Below, piece after piece: positions 55,981-64,000 of a DNA stretch of 64,000 nt. Source of the DNA: Catonia carolina (Eukaryota; Arthropoda; Insecta; Hemiptera; Achilidae); assembly GCA_035578175.1 (NCBI GenBank), contig JAQMRL010000006.1, positions 19,317,506 to 19,381,505 of the forward strand, in the 5' to 3' direction. The notes beneath the pieces are model-generated. The model did not search any database. It worked only from the letters and a program-made list of their open reading frames with translations, and was not told where the DNA came from. Each line of letters begins with the position of its first letter. The first letter of the stretch is position 1. A program made the position numbers and the translations under genes.

Positions 55981-57153
55981 AGGGCGTTCTGAAAAAGGTT
56001 CCAAGAATTCAGGGCGTGATTCCCCACAACAAAAGAAGAAAAAAAGTTCAAATTATCATAGGTCAGAAAATCATTAGTTACCGAGTTATACAGGTTGAAA
56101 GATTTCGTCAGAATTTCAGTTACCCCCGTTGAAACAAAGCCCTACAGATATTTGTTGGGCGTTTAATTAGGCATAAATTTTACCGTACCGTATGTAAAAT
56201 GAACAGAAATATTGAACAAAACAGATTTCAGACCTGTAGCTGCAGTAATTTTTAAGTTATCTGATGAAATATGCAAAACATCTGTATATAGATGTTTACA
56301 TTTATTTGAAGCAGTTCATAGGATGAACTGTTTCAAACCAGTTCATCTGGTTTGAAGCAGATGAACTTTGTTAAATGGATAATAAACACAAGAAATTCTT
56401 AGACAAAACTTGTAGAGAATTTAATTCTGAAAAGAAAATGATGTAAAAAATAAGTCAATAATAGACAAAACACGAAGAGTTCGCCAGTCCATGAGCAAAC
56501 GTCTGGATGATTGTATTTTGAACATCTATTGTGACAAAAATGTTTACTTGATAAAAATAAACAGTAAGTAACTCATTAATTTATTTTAATACAAGTGTTT
56601 TCTTTTAAGTATTACATTAATTAAGTTAGAAGAGAGTTTAACAGATTTTGTCTATTTTTCATGCGGTTTTTTATTTAATTAAAACATAATTTTTTTAAAA
56701 ATTGCGTTTGTCTATTATTTATTGACTTATTTTACATCAGTCTCTTCAGAAATAAATTCTCTACAAGTTTTGTATAAGAATTTCTTGTGTTTATTATCCA
56801 TTTAACAAAGTTCATCTGCTTTAAACCTAAAAGAAACTTGTTTTTCGGGACCAAGTTTTGCGTATTTCATCAGATATCTTAAAAATTACTACAGCTACAG
56901 GTCTGAAACCTGTTTTGTTCAATATTTCTGTTCATTTTACATACGATACGGTAAAATTTATGCCTAATTTACCGCCCAACAAATATCTGTAGGGCTTCGA
57001 TTCAACGGGGTAACTGAAATTCTGACGAAATCTTTCACCCTATATAACTCTGTAACTAATGATTTTTGAACCTATGTTAATTTGAACTTTTTTCTTTTTT
57101 TGTTGTGGGGAATCACGCCCTAAATTCTTGGAACACTTTTTCAGAACGGCCTG
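55981..57153. mobile_element. Fold-back element, arms of about 450-500 bp
   Basis: Ends AGGGCGTTCTGAAAAAGGTT and the mirror near 57153. The outer 320 bp match closely; the inner part pairs with small indels (56290-56480 against 56700-56890). The centre near 56450-56700 is unpaired. A single-arm relative lies at 29160-29530. No ORF is visible. Confidence 0.85.
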
Positions 57154-57163
57154 TATAAGAAGT

Positions 57164-57578
57164 GTTGTTTAGGTCAACAACAGCCTTTCGGCTGTTAGGT
57201 CAACAGCCGAAAGGCTGTTTTGAACCTCTAGAGGTTTTACCAAGTAAAACGAGGAGTGAGGTGGTTTACCATTGCCTTCCTCACTGAGTGGAAAAGTACG
57301 CTTATCAGCATGCCGGGCCCACTGAAAAGCACATATTTTTCACTCTGTAAATGACAACTTCACTTCATTCACCACAGGGTCTGGCTGTACAATGAAATTC
57401 ATTACTTTCAGAGAAGATAACTCTGATTAGTGTCTTTTACACTCTACCTCTTCTGTTCTTAAATGATTCAGTCATTTAATTGACTAACCATGTGATAAGA
57501 AACAGAACTATTTATTTTTAGCCCTGCAATGAATAGATTGAGTGATTTGACACTCCACCTGCCTGTTATGGGCAGTTA
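57164..57578. repeat. Family B repeat
   Basis: Full copy lying directly beside the fold-back element, with a short inverted duplication (CAACAGCCTTTCGGCTGTTA) at its start. Confidence 0.8.
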
Positions 57579-58695
57579 TAAGAAGTAGTAATGGAAAAAA
57601 CCTAAATTCAATAAATTTGAAGTTAAAATTTTTTAAAAGTGTTCGGGAAGTCGTAATTACTTTTTGATTTTTTTTTTCATTTATATCAGAACAGCTTTCT
57701 TCTTTTAGAACTGTCTAAAATAACAATAATTATCCGTACCGTACAAACACACCATAACAAAATCGTACAAAAGTCTCACTGAGAACAGCTGTAACCAAAA
57801 TAAACATTGCTGTTGGTGTACTCAAAACTATATAGTCCAGCCTCTCTTAGTTTGCTCCAACTGTAAACAAATAATGACGTCACTGAGCATGTGCATTATA
57901 TAAAAATGTGTACACGCTGATTAAAAAGTAACAACAAAATACTTTCAAAAGTATTTAAATACAAAATACTTTTAAAAGTATTTTTCTAAATGAAATTGTT
58001 AGGCCTACATCATATCATGACTGATGATTTTAGTACTTTAAGTTCTTATAATTTGAAACATAGTTAACTTAATAGGAATAAGACATCCGTAAAGTTGCAG
58101 ACTCTAGTGTGCACCCTGTAGTAGCTGGCTTTTGTTTGTTGATAGTAGGAGCAAACTAAGAACGGCTCAACTGTAGGTGTTCATAAGAAATGAAACAGTT
58201 CATATGTTCAGCTAATACACAGTACATCATTAGGTAGATGCATTTTCTACTATCTTTTAAAATATTAACGCGACCTATTGAGAATATTCAAAATGTAGAG
58301 CAATATATGAAGAGAGTATATGGCAGTCTTATGTAAAAATTAAAATTGGCTTTTTGGCGTTATAAAGGTTAACTTAAGGTAACAAGGTATATATAGCCTG
58401 AAGAAAGTTGGTACATAAGAGAGAAATGAGATGAGCATTAAACTATCCTGATGGGCGAGCAGATGTGGGTGGGTCACGAAAAAGGTGGGCACAGCGAATT
58501 CGGGAAGGGCCTAAACAGCGACAGGAATTACAGGAAGAAGTACAAGAGCAAAAAAGATGGGCAAATTTTAAAATCTATTTCCTTAAAATACAACAACTAA
58601 GAAGATAAACAACAGCTGAGCCTATTTCTTATTTAATTTACAATAGATAAGATATGACTTATAAAGGCAAATAAAACAAAATATTGTTCTCTTAC
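57579..58695. other. Intergenic or intronic sequence
   Basis: Mostly unrecognised. A short plus-strand stretch (58450-58605) reads DGRADVGGSRKRWAQRIREG, a type of tail seen at the end of some non-LTR elements. Later exons of the minus-strand gene may lie here or further left, but I cannot identify them. Confidence 0.35.
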
Positions 58696-58830
58696 CATGT
58701 AAAGCTGTTGCTATTTGTTGAGGCGGAGGAATATCGAAGAAGGTGCAGTACATTGCCAGTTTAGCAATATTCTCGGGTGAATCTTCCAGTCTACCAGTTC
58801 GAATAAAATTGCATAAAAGTTTTGGAACAT
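58696..58830 (-). CDS. Unidentified host gene, exon (third visible)
   Basis: Acceptor TTGATTATTTCAG, donor CATG/GTAAGA. The exon completes the Asp codon left open at 61484 and encodes DVPKLLCNFIRTGRLEDSPE, then NIAKLAMYCTFFDIPPPQQI and ATALHG. The amphipathic helices fit a HEAT/ARM-type or other alpha-helical scaffold. I do not recognise the family. The donor is good and leaves one base (G), so a further exon is expected downstream (lower coordinates), but none was found. A family A repeat ends about 36 bp upstream of the acceptor. Confidence 0.75.
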
Positions 58831-59255
58831 CTGAAATAATCAAACCCAAGTATTTAAAATAAATTTAAAAAAATCTGGTGTGAAACACTCACACAACTTT
58901 CTCTTGCCAATGCAAATAATGAACAATATAACTTAACATTAATAATAAAACATTAAAAATAAACAAAAAACTAATCTCAAAAAACATAACCTTATTTTAA
59001 TCATGACTGAAAGACGCAAAATGAAACTCAACCTCATTTTTGCTTAAAAATACAGAAAATCACTCTTTCACGCTAAACTAGGTTCTGTAGAGAAAAATAC
59101 TCTAAATAAAAGTCGTAGATCTTTTAATTTCGTTTATAAATTTGATTATCAGTTTTGTTGTTATGTTTTTTGGGTTCAAGGGGGTCTGAAAACATGTATA
59201 TCCGGTGAAAACTCGATTTTGAAAAATCAACATGAAAACAATACTTTACTTCCTA

Positions 59256-60589
59256 CGAGGGCCATCCGGAAAGTAGTACCCGTTTGTGAAATAAAGACAC
59301 AGAAGTAAATATTAACAAATGTAAACATTTTTATTGAAAAGAGCATACCTTAAACTACTTCTCCACATAATCTCCAAGCAAATTTAAGCATTTGTCATAA
59401 CGTGTGACGAGTTTTTGTATTCCAGCATCATATTCCTCCGCCGCCAGCCAATCGAAATACGTAGTCACACCTTTTTTAAGTTCTTCATCGCTGTCAAATC
59501 TTTTTCCCGCCAAAAACTCTTTAAGTTTTGTAAAGAGATGAAAATCTGAAGGGGGCAAGTCCGGGCTATACGGTGGATGGTCGAAAATTTCCCAATTGAA
59601 TTGCTGCAGAAGTTGTTGTGTTATCCCCGCTGCATGAGGCCTGGCATTGTCATGGAGGAGAATGACGCCATCAGACAATAGACCTCTCCGTCGATTTTGT
59701 ATTGCCCGCCGTAATTTCTTTAATGTTTCACAATACGCATTAGCGTTAATAGTGTCTCCACGAGCCATAAAATCAATAAGCAGTATACCACGTCGATCCC
59801 AGAAAATGGTTGCCATAAGTTTCCTGGTGGACAGAACAGTCTTGAATTTTTTTGGTTTCTTTGGTGAATGAGGATGATGCCACTCCATTGACTGTCGTTT
59901 ACTCTCAGGTGAAGCATAACAAACCCACGTTTCATCACCAGTAACTATGCGATTCAAGAACGCGTCTGCTTCATCAGAATAACGTTCCAAAAATGTTAAT
60001 GCAGTAGCCATACGCTTGGTTTTGTGCTCATCTGTAAGCATGCGAGGGACCCACCTTGCGCAAATTTTTGAATAATGCAGATGGTCTTTGACAATTTCAT
60101 GAAGAATTGTGCGAGAAACATTAGGGAAATGTTCACAGATGTCATCAATTGTAACGCGCCGATCGTGCCTCACGAATTCGTCTACTGACCTCAGCAGTTG
60201 ATCTGTAATGACAGATGGTCTCCCTGAACGCTCATCGTCGTGTGTGTTCCCCCTCCCCAAGTTAAAATTACGACACCAGCGCCGAACAGATGACTCATCC
60301 ATCACATCGTCTCCATACACTTCCTTTAATTGGCGATGAATATCACAAGGTCGAACGTTTCTTGCATTGAGAAATTTTATTACAGCCCTCACTTCACAAT
60401 TGGCGGCGTTCTCAATTTTTTTAAACATTATGAACGGTCACAGAAACAAGACAGGCAATGCTAGCGTCGCGGAACTTACAACAGAGAAGGCAGACAAGCC
60501 ACTGAAGCGATCTGACCTTGACCGGCGGCTGCTCGCCTCGTCAGCGCCTCATGCGGCGGAAACGGGTACTACTTTCCGGATGGCCCTCG
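59256..60589 (-). mobile_element. Intact mariner transposon
   Basis: A 1,334-bp element with perfect 30-bp terminal inverted repeats starting CGAGGGCCATCCGGAAAGTA, flanked by TA at 59254-59255 and 60590-60591. It is nested in a family A copy. The uninterrupted transposase and perfect termini suggest recent activity. Confidence 0.96.
59355..60428 (-). CDS. Mariner transposase, full length
   Basis: The 357-codon protein starts at an ATG at 60428, 161 bp inside the terminal repeat, and ends at a stop at 59355. Mariner transposases cut out and reinsert their own element at TA sites. The N-terminal third holds two helix-turn-helix motifs, with a GRPS linker (RSGRPSVITD). Then come WVPRMLTDEHK (the WVPHEL motif), catalytic TGDETWVCYA, LLHDNARPH and PPYSPDLPPSDFHLF. 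Exactly 34 residues separate the second and third catalytic Asp, the mariner D,D34D signature. Length matches the family (about 345-360). No stop or frameshift is present. It is probably catalytically competent, but activity is not shown by sequence alone. Confidence 0.97.
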   Translation of the reverse strand: MFKKIENAANCEVRAVIKFLNARNVRPCDIHRQLKEVYGDDVMDESSVRRWCRNFNLGRGNTHDDERSGRPSVITDQLLRSVDEFVRHDRRVTIDDICEHFPNVSRTILHEIVKDHLHYSKICARWVPRMLTDEHKTKRMATALTFLERYSDEADAFLNRIVTGDETWVCYASPESKRQSMEWHHPHSPKKPKKFKTVLSTRKLMATIFWDRRGILLIDFMARGDTINANAYCETLKKLRRAIQNRRRGLLSDGVILLHDNARPHAAGITQQLLQQFNWEIFDHPPYSPDLPPSDFHLFTKLKEFLAGKRFDSDEELKKGVTTYFDWLAAEEYDAGIQKLVTRYDKCLNLLGDYVEK

Positions 60590-60618
60590 TACATATTCAT
60601 ATAGGCAAGAGAAAGTGA

Positions 60619-61483
60619 AAAAAAGGAATATAAAACAACCCTAAAACAATTAACACATTTTGTAAAAAATTTTGTACATTTTATACATATTATGCTAATT
60701 TTAGTTATTACTGCCTTCCTAAATTGGATAGAATATTATTCAATGAGTAACAAATAAAGTAGTGATACCATTAGTAAGTTCTATAAGAGGACTTCCCAAA
60801 TGGCATCTGCGTAGAAGATTGTGTTTGACCTTAGTCTTGTTTTCCCCAACTGTTCTCATTCGTCGCAGATTTAAAGAAACTGAGTCAGTTTGAAATTTAG
60901 CTACCTACTTGAAAAATTGGTGGTGGAAGCTTGCCAAATGCTTCAAAAAGGCTTTCAAGATGGATGCTATGAGCCAAACACATTTTAGAATGGCCATAAC
61001 TTGATTTTTGTTACGGCCCATAACAAAGATAAAGTTTTTTTATGGGCGCACACTTAATAATCTTGAAATGACAAAAAAAGTTGCCAAAAATACGAGGATT
61101 GTCATTTCACTATTTCAGAACAAACAGCAATGAATTGGAGCTCGTGTCAGTGGAATTGCGTGCGATCACTTTAACAGTTCCTTCACATTGCAACACATTG
61201 CCCCCCTTTCAACTCTCAAACATGGCCCCGTCTGTAAACTGCTATTTGGCCTCTCAAGAGTGGGCTGTTGTTCCCACTTTCTATCTTCACTCCATGTGAC
61301 TTAATAGCGAGTACTTCAAAAGAAGATTGACAGGATTTCTTAAAAAAACTTAATAAATTAATTTTTAGAACTAAGATCTGGTTTTTTGGGTCCTCTCATT
61401 GAAGCCATAGTTTGTTAATCAAATTTTACATTTTCTATGAGTAAGCATACTAGTTTTTCTATCAAAAACAATTTTCAACTTAC
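60619..61483. other. Intron of the minus-strand gene
   Basis: No repeat family that I recognise. A 72-codon plus-strand open frame at 61081-61299 shows no recognisable domain and is probably chance. Confidence 0.45.
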
Positions 61484-61676
61484 CTTCTTCCCAAGGATCC
61501 ATAATACTGTTGACTTTTTGTTTTAATGCCAACGCTAAATCAGCTAATACTAAAGGAATGTAATTGGAGTCTTCATCCGAAGAGACCTTTGAAGATAGAC
61601 CATGTGTAATTAATAATTTTAATTGCCACACTAATTGATGTGCACCTTCTGGACATTGCACTAAACTTTGCAGACC
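61484..61676 (-). CDS. Unidentified host gene, exon (second visible)
   Basis: Acceptor ATTTTCAG, donor GAAG/GTAAGT, 193 bp, beginning in phase 0. It encodes GLQSLVQCPEGAHQLVWQLK, LLITHGLSSKVSSDED and IPLVLADLALALKQKVNSIM. The pattern of paired helices is again scaffold-like. It joins in phase to exons at 62417-62614 and 58696-58830. Confidence 0.75.
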
Positions 61677-62416
61677 CTGAAAATTTTAATTATAAATTAA
61701 TTATTACGAAGACATACCCAGATGTTTACAACACTAAGCAAATGAAACCATAAAATTTAAGGTAACCAAATTTTTTCTCATATAAAGCCAATTTTAGACT
61801 ACATGAGCTGGCTTAGATGTTTCTAGAAGCTCTTTTTACAAGCCCACATTCTCAAAACTACATTTTTGTTACATAACAACTTCCTTCATCCACAAAGCTC
61901 TTCATTTATATTATATTGTAAGGGAAATTTTACTTTCAAAAAAGGACTTTTTATTCAGAAAAGTTACCAACATTCAGCGACTTACTATCATGCTATTTCA
62001 AATGGACTGTAGGAAGACATACAAGAAAAATATAGTCTTCATAAGTGCACATCATATTATTAGGCATTTTACTGGAAATATTAAGGAATTTCTGCTTTAG
62101 GTACACTTTACACAAAAAGTTAGCGCTTCTAGTGACACATTTTAGAACCTTACGATTATAAAATGAGTTTATAATAAACATATAGACAAAACCAAATTAT
62201 TCTATTCCATTTAAAACAATTCAATATGTGAGGATAAGCACCATTTGTCCTTAAGATTTTAAAGGCATTTGCGGCAGACAAGCTGGGCTCGTCCATAGGC
62301 TCCAAATGTGTCAAACCATTGATTCTTTTTGCACACAAACCTACACAATTAACCAAAACCATATTAAAATATAAAAATCAATCTAGATGAAAAAAATTGT
62401 GTACATTTACACATAC

Positions 62417-62614
62417 CTGTAACATTTTCAACCATATAGAAACCATTGACAATTTGTCGTGTGTGACACATTCGAAAACTAACTTGGTCAAAAATTGTAG
62501 AAGTTGCAGTTCATTGGTACTTGATGATAGAACAGTTTTCTTATTTTGTTCCAAAAAGAAATGTGAAATGTTAACAGTGGATGATTCAGATGTGAAGGCG
62601 AAAATAGATTCAGC
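62417..62614 (-). CDS. Unidentified host gene, exon (first visible)
   Basis: The 66-codon exon, phase 0 at both ends, runs between the acceptor TTTTTTTTTGTTACAG and the donor CAG/GTATGT. It encodes a Ser-rich start (AESIFAFTSESSTVNISHFF), then helices NELQLLQFLTKLVFECVTHD and KLSMVSIWLKMLQ. The T-tract of the acceptor is the end of a family A fragment (62628-62690). An open frame at 62362-62156 lies in the following intron; it does not fit the splice phase and was not included. Confidence 0.75.
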
Positions 62615-62627
62615 CTGTAACAAAAAA

Positions 62628-62690
62628 AAATCTGGTGTGAAAACACACAACTTTCTCTTGCTAATGTAAATAATGAAAAACATAACCGAT
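62628..62690 (-). repeat. Family A fragment supplying a splice-acceptor T tract
   Basis: In minus sense: GCAAGAGAAAGTTGTGTG, TTTTCACACCAGATTTTTTTTT, then GTTACAG and the exon. Only the terminal 60 bp or so of the repeat is present. Confidence 0.8.
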
Positions 62691-62974
62691 GTTTAGTCCT
62701 GAGTAAACAGTATTAAATGTAAAAAATGTAAACAAAACCTAAAAAATAATGCTAAATAAAAATTAACCTGACAGATTTTTATAGGAAAAATATTAAAAAT
62801 CATTGATTGGCACTAAAAAAGTACTAAATATAAAATTTATTGTCAAAACCACTCGATAAAATTAGATAACCCACCGTAGTCACTAATAAACCAAGCTGTT
62901 GATGCAACTCTAAATAAACTTAATTTTCTATAACCTTTATAGAATAGGCAGGTGGAATGTAAAATTATTTATTT

Positions 62975-63343
62975 ACATTTGATCTGCTAGTTACAAGGCT
63001 ACAAAAAATAGTTCTGTTTCTTATCACATGGTCAACCAATTATATGACTGAAGTATTTAAAAACAGATAAGGTAGAGGTGTAAAATACACTAGTCAAGAG
63101 TTATCTCCTCTGAGAGTAATGAATTTCATCATTTTACACCCAGACCCTGCGGTGAAAGAAGTAAAGGTGTCATTTCCAGGGTGGAAAGTAGTTGCTTTTC
63201 AGAGGACCCAGCATGCTGATAAGCATACTTTTCCACTTGGTGAGAAAGGCAATTGTAAACCACCTCACTCCTCATTTTACTTAGTAAAACCTTTAAAGGT
63301 TCAAACCAGCCTTTCAGCTGATGACCTAAACAACAGCACCTTT
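62975..63343 (+). repeat. Family B repeat, opposite sense
   Basis: The reverse-oriented copy keeps a plus-strand open frame from 63119 to 63346 with the family's NFII-HPDPAVKEVKVSF, ADKHTFPLGEKGNCKPPHSS and LVKPLKVQTSLSADDLN blocks. Confidence 0.8.
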
Positions 63344-63741
63344 TAAAGATGTTTTATTAATTACCTACTTTCTCTCCCTACACATTCACATAGGGTAGGA
63401 GAAATTAAAAAGAGATGGAGAGAAGATATAGAGAGAGATGGAACATGAGTATGATAGCTGCCTACTGTTGGATGTTAAACCCGATAATCCGCTATATGAT
63501 CACAGAAAAAAAGCAAAAAAGGGAAGTTGGAAAGAAAAAGATTATACAAGGACTTGTAAGAACCCAACTGTTATTTTACAGTGTATTTTCATTATATTTG
63601 ATATTTAAAAGTAATTTAGTTTTTCACTTATATAAAAATTCAAAAATTAAACAAAAAGTACTTTTTGAAGCCTTCTTGAGAAAACTCATTAAGTGATAGA
63701 GAAAAATTGAGTTCATAATTTGTATTCACCACAAAAAAATA

Positions 63742-64000
63742 CAAAAAATCTGGTGTGAAACACTCACACAACTTTCTCTTGCAAATGCAAATAATTAACA
63801 ATATAACCGAACATTAGTAATAAAACATTAGAAATAAACAAAAAACTAACCGCAAAAAACATAACCTTATTTTAATCATGAGTGAAAGATGCAAAATGAA
63901 AATCAACCTCAGTTTGGCTTAAAAATATGGAAAATCACTCTTTCACGCTAAACTAGGCTCTGTAGAGAAAAATGCTCTAAATAAAAGTTGTAGATCTTTT
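63742..64000 (-). repeat. Family A repeat, truncated by window end
   Basis: Minus-sense copy starting at the T-rich end (AAAAAATCTGGTGTGAAACA in plus reading) and running off the window. A degenerate family A end is also seen near 63364-63410. Confidence 0.8.

Larger units (their letters stand above)
58866..60618 (-). repeat. Family A repeat split by a mariner
   Basis: The T-rich end and body occupy 58866-59253, and the opposite end (TATTCATATAGGCAAGAGA) is at 60592-60618. The mariner at 59256-60589 inserted at a TA in the TATATATTCATATAGG part of the element. The copy lacks part of the usual interior. Confidence 0.85.

Noticed and set aside
61081..61299. Plus-strand protein-coding gene
   Set aside because: A lone 72-codon frame inside the intron of the opposite-strand gene, without domain, splice or repeat support.
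62156..62362. Additional exon of the minus-strand gene
   Set aside because: The frame is open, but splicing from the previous donor into it through the visible TGTGTAG acceptor gives a stop after eight codons, while skipping it gives perfect phase between the flanking exons.

Overview
This window is nuclear DNA from an insect with a large, AT-rich genome crowded with transposable elements. The evidence is spliced host genes with long introns, several mariner/Tc1 families, tRNA-derived SINEs, Penelope-like elements, a Helitron, piggyBac- and Harbinger-type non-autonomous elements, and large fold-back repeats. The exact taxon cannot be fixed from the sequence alone; a hemipteran or polyneopteran would fit. 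There is no bacterial-style operon organisation except possibly inside one virus-like insertion.

Host genes. (1) 1401-15578, plus strand: the last five recognisable coding exons of the netrin receptor UNC-5 (UPA domain, then death domain), all intact and in phase. A poly(A) signal lies near 16208. (2) 33173-48290, plus strand: a decayed, intron-containing copy of NPRL3, a subunit of the GATOR1 complex that inhibits TORC1. Five exons are recognisable but carry at least four frame disruptions and two in-frame stops, and the exon or exons for the middle of the protein are missing. (3) 62614-58696, minus strand: three in-phase exons of a helix-rich protein that I could not name.

Foreign and mobile DNA. 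The first unc-5 intron in the window holds a virus-like module (about 1690-5750). It has short direct repeats, a small minus-strand ORF, a KilA-N-domain gene and two long ORFs that abut with a 4-nt overlap. It is interrupted by the tail of a non-LTR retrotransposon. The second intron holds Penelope-like elements with a GIY-YIG endonuclease and hammerhead-ribozyme-like motifs. From 16.7 kb onward there are mariner elements in all states of decay. One is apparently intact (59256-60589, perfect 30-bp terminal repeats, 357-residue transposase), nested in an older repeat. Others have single lesions or internal deletions (17531-18839, 45107-46044, 50492-51405, 48696-49918, 16701-17316). A 226-bp-arm fold-back element lies at 39930-40576. 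Two unnamed interspersed families recur: family A (about 0.95 kb, CTTTCTCTTGCC ends, GT-rich core) and family B (about 0.4 kb, often keeping an open frame).

Most notable points: the virus-like module inside unc-5; hammerhead-like motifs at the Penelope 3' ends; the NPRL3 pseudogene; family A T-rich ends lying just upstream of splice acceptors in three genes; the 268-bp tandem array with an open frame; and the nested, apparently intact mariner.
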